A DNA stretch of 7,258 nucleotides from an uncultured Cocleimonas sp. (GCA_937974135.1 CALJIH010000146.1:1-7258); one strand, 5' to 3'. Positions 1 to 7,090 are shown, counted from the first letter of the stretch. Notes: a model not told the origin generated them from the letters alone. Translations and numbers: made by a program.

Positions 1-1
1 C

Positions 2-1180
2 AAGTCCCCCGGATTTTTATTGCTCTTAATTGCTGCAGGCTCGGCAATGAGTTTTGCTATGTGGCAAAACCTCTTAAATAACTTTGCGATTGAACGTGCT
101 GCATTTACCGGTGTAGAAATTGGCATACTACAAAGTCTTCGTGAAATACCAGGCTTTCTAGCGTTTACTATTGTCTTTGTTTTACTCTTAATTAAAGAGC
201 AAAAGATGGTTTATGTCTCCTTGATTATGCTTGGCTTGGGAACGCTACTCACTGGTTTCTACCCCTCTATAATAGGTTTATATCTCACCACTGTGTTAAT
301 GTCGGTCGGCTTTCATTATTTAGAAACCTTACAAAACTCACTATCATTACAATGGCTTAGCAAAAAAGAAGCGCCTGAATTTTTAGGTAAAATTATTGCT
401 GCCAGAGCAGCTGCGTCGGTTGTTGCTTTTGCGTTAGTTTGGCTATTATTTGAATGGTTGAATATTGATTACCAATGGATCTATTTTATCGGTGGAGGTA
501 TTTCAATCGGCATTGCTGTTTATGCATGGACGAGTTTTGAGACCTTCCCAGAAAAAGTCTATCAAAGTAAAACACTGATCTTTAGAAAACGTTATTGGCT
601 CTATTACGCACTACAGTTTATGGGTGGAGCGCGACGTCAAATATTTGTGGTGTTTGCGGGTTTTTTGATGGTAGAGAAATTTGGGTTTAGCGTTGGTGAA
701 ATTTCATTGCTCTTTTTAGTCAATGCAGGGTTTAATATTTTTCTAGCACCGCGAATCGGCAAAATGATTGCCCAAATTGGCGAACGTAATGCCTTAATTA
801 TCGAATATATTGGCTTGATTGGGGTATTTGTCGGTTATGCATTGGTTGAAAATTCAAATATTGCAGTAGCCCTGTATATTATTGATCACTTATTTTTTGC
901 TATGGCAATTGCCCAGAAAACGTATTTTCAAAAGATTGCAAATCCTGCGCATATTGCCTCTACAGCAGGTGTCTCATTTACCATCAATCATATTGCCGCA
1001 GTGATTATTCCGGTAATTTTTGGCGCATTATGGATTAGCTCACCATCGTTAGTGTTTTATGTGGGAGCTGTGTTTGCGGGTCTATCTTTATTACTTGCGT
1101 TTAATGTGCCCAGCCAACCTGAGCAAGGCAACGAAACCGTATTTGGACGTTTCCCAGCTCCAGCAATAGACACGCCTTAA
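2..1180 (+). CDS. MFS transporter, 5' end outside window
   Basis: This is an inner-membrane secondary transporter of the major facilitator superfamily; its substrate cannot be read from the sequence. The frame is open from base 2 and stops with TAA at 1178-1180. A TTG at 20 could be a start, but no convincing ribosome binding site precedes it and the codons before it (KSPGFL) already look like the run into the first membrane helix, so the true start is probably upstream. Numbering from the TTG, hydrophobic segments lie near residues 46-58, 63-82, 84-103, 127-147, 152-172, 194-217, 224-245, 258-276, 280-299, 317-339 and 343-362, which with the first helix gives about twelve. A loop at 243-260 (APRIGKMIAQIGERNALI) resembles the MFS motif A of the second half. 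The last 25 residues are hydrophilic and proline-rich. It converges on the ABC-transporter cluster and shares no transcript with it, so a functional link is not implied. Confidence 0.85.
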   Translation, partial: KSPGFLLLLIAAGSAMSFAMWQNLLNNFAIERAAFTGVEIGILQSLREIPGFLAFTIVFVLLLIKEQKMVYVSLIMLGLGTLLTGFYPSIIGLYLTTVLMSVGFHYLETLQNSLSLQWLSKKEAPEFLGKIIAARAAASVVAFALVWLLFEWLNIDYQWIYFIGGGISIGIAVYAWTSFETFPEKVYQSKTLIFRKRYWLYYALQFMGGARRQIFVVFAGFLMVEKFGFSVGEISLLFLVNAGFNIFLAPRIGKMIAQIGERNALIIEYIGLIGVFVGYALVENSNIAVALYIIDHLFFAMAIAQKTYFQKIANPAHIASTAGVSFTINHIAAVIIPVIFGALWISSPSLVFYVGAVFAGLSLLLAFNVPSQPEQGNETVFGRFPAPAIDTP

Positions 1181-1182
1181 TC

Positions 1183-1335
1183 AAATATTAAAAAAGACAC
1201 CCCCCTACTTTTTAGCTATTTCAATCTAAAAACAGCCAGCCGAACGATAGAGAGACAACGAAGGAGCATAGCGACACCGACCCGAAGGGCGAATGAAATG
1301 AGTCAAAAGTGGGGGGGTGTCTTTTTAAGATATTT
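1183..1335. repeat. Long inverted repeat filling the convergent intergenic gap; REP/MITE-like
   Basis: Two 22-nt arms, 1191-1212 and 1305-1326, are inverted copies with one mismatch (T at 1206). The core is GACAC, a run of C, then ACTTTT. With one gap the symmetry extends outward to about 1183 and 1335 through AT-rich sequence. The roughly 92-nt interior contains a small CCC-GAA-GGG hairpin at 1281-1289. A third copy of the arm, identical to the right arm over 22 nt, lies at 6949-6970, so this is a dispersed repeat. Its form, with terminal inverted repeats, no coding capacity and an intergenic position, fits a REP-like or MITE-like non-autonomous element. Resemblance to repeats mobilised by REP-associated tyrosine transposases is an inference; no transposase is present here and no target-site duplication is obvious. 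Confidence 0.7.
1190..1327. terminator. Possible bidirectional terminator between convergent genes
   Basis: The arms of the inverted repeat could act as a terminator in both directions. Reading plus, the G-run arm at 1311-1317 is followed by TGTC and TTTTT at 1322-1326; reading minus, the other arm is followed by TTTTTT (complement of 1190-1195). It sits 10 bp past the MFS stop codon and about 20 bp past the stop of the fusion gene, where both transcripts need to end. The long loop, about 92 nt, is atypical for an intrinsic terminator, so the role is tentative. Confidence 0.4.
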
Positions 1336-1346
1336 AATAGAATTGA

Positions 1347-3713
1347 CTACGAATAATCGCCCCGCACGCGTTTCTTAGTTGGATCAAAATGTGGGAAAGC
1401 GACCACTGTGGCAGGTATACGTTTTTGATGTCCATCTAACTTACCCACTTCCAATTCATTGCCTATTTCAGCTGCAGTAACATCTAGCCTTGCAAGTGCG
1501 ATATTCTTTTTTAAGATGGGCGAGTAAGTACCACTGGTAATTTCACCCACTTGATTACGACCTATAAAAACACCTTCACCATTGCCAGCAATTTCTTCTG
1601 TGGCAAGTTCTAAACCCACCAGTTTTCGATGAGGTGATTCTGATCGTCTAACAAGTGCTTCACGTCCAATAAAATCTTCATCTTTGCTTTTTAAGGGAAC
1701 CGTAAAAGAAATACCCGCTTCATAAGGATCTGTCTGATCACAGAACTCATAGCCTGCAAATATAAGGCCTGCTTCAACACGCAACATATCTAAAGCTTCT
1801 AATCCAAGTGGTGCGATATTATGTGCTTGTCCTGCTTCCCAAATGGCATCCCAAACTTCAACAGCGTTGTCAGGATGACAGAATATTTCAAACCCTAATT
1901 CACCCGTATAACCGGTGCGTGATACCAGTAGCGGTATGCCATGCTCATCACCTAAGCGCGCGATTGAAAACCTAAACCAACCCAATTCTTCAACGCTTGA
2001 TTGATCTGGTCTAGTCCAAATAATATCTTTAAGCACTTCACGACTTTTAGGACCTTGCACTTGCAGATTATTCATATCAGCTGTCGAGTCTTTGACCCAT
2101 GCTTTTAAACCACGTTCTTCAGCTTGCTGACGTAACCATAAACCAGAACTATCACAACCACCAATCCATCTAAATAAGTCTTTACCTAAACGAAATACGG
2201 TTCCGTCATCGATCATTCCACCAGACTCATAACACATCGCGGTATACACCACTTGCCCTATCGCTAATTTACGAATATCTCGAGTCACACAGGTTTGCAT
2301 GAGTAATTCCGCATCAGGGCCCAACACTTCATATTTACGCAATGGAGATAAATCCGTCATTATTACGTCTTCACGAGCGCGCCAGTATTCTTTAGTAGCC
2401 CCTAAATTATTAAAACTATTCGCCAACCAAAAGCCATTGTATTCAACAAAGTTACGCGTTAGCTCAGAAGTTCGTGGGTGAAAGCCTGTTTCTTTAGTCA
2501 TTTCTGGTCCTGCATCGGTGGTTTTACGAAACGCGATAGAGCGTTTAAATATATTTTTTTCTGGATAGACTCGAACGTGAATATCCGTTGGATTCCAAGC
2601 ATTGGCGGGATCAATATCACAAGGGCACGCTGAAGAGATACAGACTAAATCTTTGACTGCTCTAAAGACAATATTATCACCAGGTCGAGACCACGGATCA
2701 TCAAATAAAAATTGATGACTTTCATCAAAGAAAGTATTGAAAAACAGATTCATCGCCATCCAGCTTTTACGTTTTTCTATGCCATATTTATCTAAAGCAC
2801 CATTGAAATTGTCCGAACAATTCGCATGCCCGAAATATCCCTGATCCTCATAGTATTTCGCGTTACATGCTGTGCCAAAATTATCATGTCTGCCGCAAGT
2901 ATCTTGGATCACTTCAACCATCGGTTCGAAGTTTTGATCATAGAATTTCGAATACAAACCTGGGCCTGGATAGATCGAACCTGTTGCTGAACGAGTACTG
3001 GTAACATCAAAAATACGTTCCACACCCTGTTGTAATAATTCAGCGTCAAAACATTGAAGATCAGAACACTGGCGACCATATACATCGATCACTTGAAAAT
3101 ACTCACCTGCTTTGACTTCATAGGTGTCTGCTGTTTTGGCAAAGATACGTATTTCTTGGCTAGCGTCCGCCAAAGGGTCGGGAAGCATTTCTATTATTTC
3201 AGAAGGATTTCCTGCGCGTTCAACAAGCATGAGTAAATCGGTCGCTGGTAAATCTATTTCAAAACTAGCATGTTGAATTTTTGGCGCTGCTATTAGAACT
3301 AATGCATCACAGCCTGCTTCAAAGCTTGTTTTGTTGTTTGCTGAACTTTCTCCGGCTAAAAGTGCAGCTACATCAGCGTTTTCTAATTTGATATTGAATT
3401 TTGATAATTTAGAAGAAAGCGTTGAAGACGTTCTTGAATCATGCGCCATTGTCTGTTGTAACAGCACTCTATTTTGGCTAGCATTTTCTGTTACATTTTG
3501 ACCTAGGGCTTTGGTAACACTTTTTCCTGTATGATCAAACGCGCAAATTAAAGCGCACTGAAGCCCTTCAGGATCTATAAGAGTAACAACATCATTTTTA
3601 TATAGAGGAATAGCAGTAACGCCCCCCCCTTTTATCCAATAACGTTCTTTGCCTAACTCATATTCACCATGGCCTGGATGCCTTACATTTTGACTAGATG
3701 CTAAAATACCCAT
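1347..3713 (-). CDS. DUF1989 - GcvT fusion protein (putative folate-dependent aminomethyltransferase/demethylase)
   Basis: This is a 788-residue soluble, probably cytoplasmic two-part protein. Residues about 25-385 belong to the DUF1989 (urea-carboxylase-associated) family: the DTCGRHDNFGTACN stretch at 271-284, Cys at 358, 363 and 365 in the CISSACPCDID block, and NPTDIHVRVY at 374-383 match that family's usual pattern. Residues about 412-775 form a full GcvT-like unit: SGGMIDDG at 497-504 holds the acidic pair at the place of the T-protein catalytic Asp; VSRTGYTGELGFEIF is at 597-611, LGLEALDMLRVEAGL at 636-650, and the C-terminal barrel motif GEITSGTYSPIL at 723-734. GcvT-fold enzymes move one-carbon units from aminomethyl compounds to tetrahydrofolate, and the family includes demethylases. 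Some DUF1989 proteins act on carboxyguanidine; whether this one is a deiminase is unknown. It lies 30 bp after the permease gene, suggesting one transcript and a substrate supplied by the transporter. The start at 3713 is the only Met before the first domain; a weak GAGAA lies 8-12 nt upstream. No GcvH or GcvP is next to it. Confidence 0.85.
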   Translation of the reverse strand: MGILASSQNVRHPGHGEYELGKERYWIKGGGVTAIPLYKNDVVTLIDPEGLQCALICAFDHTGKSVTKALGQNVTENASQNRVLLQQTMAHDSRTSSTLSSKLSKFNIKLENADVAALLAGESSANNKTSFEAGCDALVLIAAPKIQHASFEIDLPATDLLMLVERAGNPSEIIEMLPDPLADASQEIRIFAKTADTYEVKAGEYFQVIDVYGRQCSDLQCFDAELLQQGVERIFDVTSTRSATGSIYPGPGLYSKFYDQNFEPMVEVIQDTCGRHDNFGTACNAKYYEDQGYFGHANCSDNFNGALDKYGIEKRKSWMAMNLFFNTFFDESHQFLFDDPWSRPGDNIVFRAVKDLVCISSACPCDIDPANAWNPTDIHVRVYPEKNIFKRSIAFRKTTDAGPEMTKETGFHPRTSELTRNFVEYNGFWLANSFNNLGATKEYWRAREDVIMTDLSPLRKYEVLGPDAELLMQTCVTRDIRKLAIGQVVYTAMCYESGGMIDDGTVFRLGKDLFRWIGGCDSSGLWLRQQAEERGLKAWVKDSTADMNNLQVQGPKSREVLKDIIWTRPDQSSVEELGWFRFSIARLGDEHGIPLLVSRTGYTGELGFEIFCHPDNAVEVWDAIWEAGQAHNIAPLGLEALDMLRVEAGLIFAGYEFCDQTDPYEAGISFTVPLKSKDEDFIGREALVRRSESPHRKLVGLELATEEIAGNGEGVFIGRNQVGEITSGTYSPILKKNIALARLDVTAAEIGNELEVGKLDGHQKRIPATVVAFPHFDPTKKRVRGDYS

Positions 3714-3743
3714 AGTTTTATTCTCACAGTGGATCAGAAATCT

Positions 3744-5804
3744 CTAAGCAAGTCCTAATGCTTTCTTTCTTTGATTTGCCCAAGTACGTAAAATTTGATC
3801 TACAGCTAAGCCTATACATGCCACACAGAAACCTAGAATCAGACCATTCCCTACCCCTTCTTTATCAGACAGTGATTTAAGTATCAGCTGTCCAAGATCA
3901 TCAGTACCTATCATGGCGCCGATAATGACCATCGACAAAGCAAACACTACGGTCTGGTTGATACCCAAAGCCATATGCGGGAAAGACATAGGCAATTCAA
4001 TCGAAATCCAGCGTTGAAAACGATTTACGCCCGACATTGATCCAGCATCATGCAGTGATTCAGGCACACTACGTAAACCCTCTACAGTATAGCGAGTCGC
4101 TGGAATCGTTGAATACACTACAATCGCGATCAACACTGAGGTGTCGGTCACACCAAATAACATCATTACCGGAATCAGATAGATAAATGATGGGAAGGTT
4201 TGGAATGTGTCGCACACAGTGAGGATAAATCGACTAGACGCTGGATGTTGCGCACAAATCGTACCAACGATAATGCCGATACTCCCTGATATCAGTACCG
4301 CCATGGTCATCAGATATGAGGTAATTAATGCTCTATCCCACCACTCTGTTAGTGCTATGAATAATAAGAAGCAACCTACGATTAATGCTGATCGAATACC
4401 ACCGACGATATACCCCACTCCCATAAGTAAAGTGAAAGTCGCAATTACAGGCATGCCCAAGAATGCAAGTTTAGTCGGGACTAATACCGAGGTTATAAAC
4501 CACTCATTAAAGCCTTTTAAGGAATAGAAGAAGGTATCCCAAATCCAATCCACACCCGACTGCCAGAAATTTGCAGTGGTTATACCTTTATTGTGTGGTA
4601 TTAAATTAAGATAGTTAAATCCTTCTTTAAATATAAATGAGCCAATGACAGCAACGATAATGCCAATGACAAAAACGACTAAAAACATCAGCGAATATTT
4701 ATGTCTCTCTTTAAATGAGAGATCAGCAAAATAATCTTTTTGTTTATCTGCCCATGCCAGCGATAATCTATCCAGAACGATCGCAATCAATACGATACAA
4801 ATACCGATTTCCAATGCTTGGCCGATACGTAGGCGATTCAGCGCTATTAGTAAATCATTACCTAAACCTTTCGCACCAATTAAAGAGGCAATAACAACCA
4901 TAGCCAAGCATTGCATAATGACTTGATTCACACCGATTAAAATATCACGACGTGCCGATGGTATCAGTACTTTATACAGTAACTGGCGATTGGTACAACC
5001 TGCCATTAAGCCGGCCTCAGCAACTTCAGGCGATACTTTTTTCAAACCCAATAAAGTTAAACGCACCATTGGTGGCGTAGCAAAAATCACCGTTGCAATG
5101 GCACCGGCATGATCGCCAATACCAAAAAATACCATCACAGGAATCAAGTAAGAAAAATGCGGAACAATCTGCGCGATATTTAATAATGGGTTAATGATTG
5201 TTTCTACAGTTTTACTTTTATAGGCCCATACACCAAAAAATAAACCAATGAGAATCGCCACTGGAGCTGCAACCAAAACGAAAGACAACGTTTTCATTGA
5301 AGGCTCCCACTGCCCAAATACGGCAATATAAATAAATGCAAACATCACAAATATTGCTAATCGTATGCCACTTAGCGCATATGCCAAAATAGCCATACCA
5401 CCGGTAACCACTGTCCAAGGTAATGCTGGCCATCTAGCCCACTTATTCTCTGTAGCCCAATCCCAACTGGTAAAGGTTACTATGGTTTTTACACCACCTA
5501 GTATGATTTCTCGAATAAATTCAATTAAGAATAAAATGACACTTGAGAAGGCTCTAGTGATTTGTCCAAATAATGGTTTGTCCTCATATTCCTCTATTTC
5601 AGGATCGTAAACCTGAATAGGCCACCAATCAAACATGACAAAATTGACTGAGTCATTAATTAGTGTCGGTAAAGTTTTAAATAGTGGAGGTAATCGCCAC
5701 AGCCAATTAGATTCATTTTGAGGTATGAAAAAATACATCAAAAAGAAGATGGCCAGTAGTAATAAAAACTGTAAGGATTTTCTCTCTCTGATAGCTTCTA
5801 TCAT
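3744..5804 (-). CDS. proW: ProW-like ABC transporter permease with two tandem permease domains
   Basis: This is the inner-membrane permease of a glycine betaine/proline-type importer, partnering the ATPase encoded just upstream. At 686 residues it is about twice the length of E. coli ProW and carries two binding-protein-dependent permease units. The first, roughly residues 168-348, has the cytoplasmic EAA loop at 263-282 (E263, A264, G265, G269, P282), which docks on the ATPase. The second, roughly 490-672, has a diverged loop at 586-605 (D586, A587, G588, G592, P605). Both units share the phrase IPVM(V/M)(F/L)FG, at 221-228 and 544-551, a sign of duplication. Extra hydrophobic segments lie at 11-27, 131-163, 370-391 and 443-484; the 28-125 stretch is largely soluble. 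One such polypeptide could supply both transmembrane halves of the transporter. The start is chosen because GGAG lies 5 nt ahead and only 2 bp separate it from the preceding stop codon. Confidence 0.92.
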   Translation of the reverse strand: MIEAIRERKSLQFLLLLAIFFLMYFFIPQNESNWLWRLPPLFKTLPTLINDSVNFVMFDWWPIQVYDPEIEEYEDKPLFGQITRAFSSVILFLIEFIREIILGGVKTIVTFTSWDWATENKWARWPALPWTVVTGGMAILAYALSGIRLAIFVMFAFIYIAVFGQWEPSMKTLSFVLVAAPVAILIGLFFGVWAYKSKTVETIINPLLNIAQIVPHFSYLIPVMVFFGIGDHAGAIATVIFATPPMVRLTLLGLKKVSPEVAEAGLMAGCTNRQLLYKVLIPSARRDILIGVNQVIMQCLAMVVIASLIGAKGLGNDLLIALNRLRIGQALEIGICIVLIAIVLDRLSLAWADKQKDYFADLSFKERHKYSLMFLVVFVIGIIVAVIGSFIFKEGFNYLNLIPHNKGITTANFWQSGVDWIWDTFFYSLKGFNEWFITSVLVPTKLAFLGMPVIATFTLLMGVGYIVGGIRSALIVGCFLLFIALTEWWDRALITSYLMTMAVLISGSIGIIVGTICAQHPASSRFILTVCDTFQTFPSFIYLIPVMMLFGVTDTSVLIAIVVYSTIPATRYTVEGLRSVPESLHDAGSMSGVNRFQRWISIELPMSFPHMALGINQTVVFALSMVIIGAMIGTDDLGQLILKSLSDKEGVGNGLILGFCVACIGLAVDQILRTWANQRKKALGLA

Positions 5805-5806
5805 CT

Positions 5807-6865
5807 TTACTCCGAATGCCCGTTACCGAACAAAGTATTAATGATATTGGAACGTTGAATCATCCCCACAATCTTATCTGATTCGTCAACGACTGCCACC
5901 GGTCTATTAGTATTCAACACAGATTCGGCAACTGACCCAATGATCGAGTCTTTAGAAATGCGTAAATCACTCATGTCTGCACCTTCAGTGTATGCATCCA
6001 TGATTGATTCAATTTTTAATACCTTCTCACGAGGTACTTCTTCAGTAAACTTTCGCACGTATTCGGTGGCCGGGTTTAGCACTATGTTTGCTGGAGTATC
6101 TAATTGCTCGATTATGCCATCTTTCATAATGGCAATACGGTCAGCTAAACGCAGGGCTTCATCAAAGTCATGCGTCACAAAAAGAATTGTTTTATTTAGG
6201 GAATTTTGTAAACGCAGAAACTCATCCTGCATTTCTTTTCGTATCAATGGATCGAGTGCTGAAAATGGCTCATCCAAAAACCATATATCTGGTTCAATCG
6301 CTAGTGATCGTGCAATTCCAACACGTTGTTGTTGTCCACCCGAGAGTTCTCTAGGAAAGTAATTTTCACGACCCGTTAAGCTAACTAAATCGATCATTTC
6401 CTTAGCACGTTGCATACTCTCATCGGTGCTTATTCCTTTAACTTGCAATGGAAAAGCAATGTTTTCTAAAACAGTTTTGTGAGGTAATAAGGCAAAGCTT
6501 TGAAAAACCATGCCCATTTTACTTCGACGTAGCTTTATCAATTTTTTATTACTCAACGAAGTGATTTCTTCACCTTCGATAAAGATTTTTCCAGCAGTAG
6601 ATTTTGTTAATCGAGAAATACAACGTAATAGGGTTGATTTACCTGAACCAGATAAGCCCATAATAATAAGCAGTTCGCCGGAATAAACTTCAAATGAAGC
6701 GTTGTTTACGCCAACTATACAGCCAGCAGCTTCAAATTTAGCCGCATCAACATCACCGCCTGAACTTTTCATCATGCTTGCGGCATTATCGCCAAAAATT
6801 TTGTATACCGATTCACAACGAATAACCGGATTTTCAGAAGTGGAAGTTTTGACTTTTGATGACAT
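5807..6865 (-). CDS. proV: ProV-like ATP-binding subunit of a glycine betaine/proline-type ABC importer
   Basis: This cytoplasmic ATPase energises the ProW-like permease. All nucleotide-binding motifs are intact in 352 residues: Walker A GLSGSGKST at 70-78, Q-loop Gln122, signature LSGGQ at 174-178, Walker B IWFLDEP at 194-200, D-loop SALD at 202-205 and the switch His232. The stretch at 25-50, between the IFGD start and the VGVNNASFEV strand, is the extra segment typical of ProV/OpuAA proteins and separates it from generic amino-acid ABC ATPases. After the nucleotide-binding domain only about 70 residues remain. They hold one recognisable CBS-type repeat (PVAVVDESDKIVGMIQRSNI, 322-341), whereas E. 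coli ProV is about 400 residues with a CBS pair. CBS domains in this family sense ionic strength, so osmotic gating may be altered. The start at 6865 has GGGGAA (complement of 6877-6882) 11 nt upstream, a rather long spacing. It is the first gene after the binding-protein terminator. Confidence 0.93.
   Translation of the reverse strand: MSSKVKTSTSENPVIRCESVYKIFGDNAASMMKSSGGDVDAAKFEAAGCIVGVNNASFEVYSGELLIIMGLSGSGKSTLLRCISRLTKSTAGKIFIEGEEITSLSNKKLIKLRRSKMGMVFQSFALLPHKTVLENIAFPLQVKGISTDESMQRAKEMIDLVSLTGRENYFPRELSGGQQQRVGIARSLAIEPDIWFLDEPFSALDPLIRKEMQDEFLRLQNSLNKTILFVTHDFDEALRLADRIAIMKDGIIEQLDTPANIVLNPATEYVRKFTEEVPREKVLKIESIMDAYTEGADMSDLRISKDSIIGSVAESVLNTNRPVAVVDESDKIVGMIQRSNIINTLFGNGHSE
5810..5813 (-). 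promoter_or_regulatory. Ribosome binding site of the permease gene, inside the ATPase gene's end
   Basis: On the minus strand GGAG is followed by TAAAG and then the permease ATG at 5804. The GGAG sits in the last sense codons of the ATPase gene, and its TAA stop is part of the spacer. This arrangement fixes the permease start and suggests translational coupling, giving matched amounts of ATPase and permease. Confidence 0.75.
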
Positions 6866-6948
6866 AAGTTAATCTGTTCCCCAGAATAGAAACACTACCC
6901 AAAGGGTAATTATTGATAATTGTTGTTTATGTTTATGAAAGAATGTTT
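6866..6948 (-). promoter_or_regulatory. Leader of the ATPase gene with two adjacent small palindromes
   Basis: This AT-rich stretch holds TACCC-AAA-GGGTA at 6896-6908 and, immediately beside it, AATTAT-TG-ATAATT at 6908-6921. Two abutting inverted repeats about 30-55 bp ahead of the start codon could be a regulator-binding site or leader hairpins. I found no convincing -35/-10 pair; the best -10-like string on the minus strand is TATCAA within the second palindrome, without a good -35. Whether the ATPase gene has its own promoter or depends on read-through is open. Confidence 0.3.
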
Positions 6949-6973
6949 AAAAAGACACCCCCCCACTTTTTAG
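6946..6973. repeat. Solitary copy of the dispersed repeat arm
   Basis: Positions 6949-6970 are identical over 22 nt to the reverse complement of the right arm at 1305-1326. Compared with the left arm they differ at one base over 25 nt (6949-6973 against 1191-1215), including the shared TTTTTAG tail. No partner arm of opposite orientation is present nearby, so this is a half-element or a remnant. On the minus-strand transcript it reads as a G-run followed by TGTC and a T-run within the leader of the ATPase gene. Confidence 0.75.
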
Positions 6974-6974
6974 T

Positions 6975-7011
6975 GAACTTCACGTTTTGTAGTGTAAAAC
7001 GTTGAATTCAA
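6975..7011. repeat. Imperfect hairpin and EcoRI-type palindrome next to the solitary repeat arm
   Basis: ACGTTTT at 6982-6988 and AAAACGT at 6996-7002 form a perfect 7-bp inverted repeat around a 7-nt loop. The symmetry extends outward imperfectly, with 11 of 14 positions pairing between 6975-6988 and 6996-7009. TTGAATTCAA at 7002-7011 is a perfect 10-bp palindrome overlapping it. The hairpin lies between the binding-protein terminator and the repeat arm. It could belong to the repeat element, be an RNA leader structure, or be an operator; the sequence does not decide. Confidence 0.5.
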
Positions 7012-7047
7012 TTATTTGCTAAGCATTGACAGTTTTAAATATAAGCT

Positions 7048-7090
7048 AAAAAATAACCCCCCTGCTAGATTGAAGCCAGAGGGGTTATTT
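7048..7090 (-). terminator. Rho-independent terminator of the binding-protein gene
   Basis: A perfect 10-bp stem (7051-7060 with 7081-7090) continues, after one C-A mismatch, with three more pairs (7062-7064 with 7077-7079), closing a 12-nt loop. On the minus strand the stem runs into TTTTTT (complement of 7048-7053). It begins 18 bp past the binding-protein stop codon. It separates the binding protein from the ATPase and permease genes, so it may act as a partial terminator that sets the ratio of binding protein to membrane components. Confidence 0.85.

Noticed and set aside
20..22. TTG as the start codon of the MFS gene
   Set aside because: The frame stays open to the window edge with plausible coding sequence before it, and no Shine-Dalgarno sequence precedes it, so a start outside the window is more likely.
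1183..1335. CRISPR-type array or attachment site in the repeat-rich gap
   Set aside because: There is only one inverted pair of arms, no regularly spaced direct repeats, and no integrase or cas gene nearby.
1241..1340. Small plus-strand peptide reading through the repeat interior and right arm
   Set aside because: There is no suitable start with a ribosome binding site, and the frame includes the palindrome arm itself, so it is best read as non-coding repeat sequence.
2299..3236. Two 60-codon plus-strand open frames (2299-2481 and 3054-3236)
   Set aside because: Both lie wholly inside the fusion gene on the opposite strand, show no family resemblance and have no ribosome binding site; they are shadows of the real frame.
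1347..3713. Assignment of the fusion gene as the glycine cleavage system T protein (gcvT) or as DMSP demethylase (dmdA)
   Set aside because: A standard T protein is about 360-400 residues without a DUF1989 region and is encoded with gcvH/gcvP. The neighbourhood and architecture differ, so neither symbol is justified.
4207..5610. Open frames at 4207-4527 (+), 5218-5433 (-) and 5365-5610 (+)
   Set aside because: All overlap the permease gene in other frames. Their translations have skewed composition and no recognisable motif, while the permease frame carries conserved family features throughout.
5940..6362. A 140-codon plus-strand open frame
   Set aside because: It is antisense to the ATPase gene across its signature, Walker B and CBS regions; the serine/cysteine-rich translation is what the complement of that gene would give.
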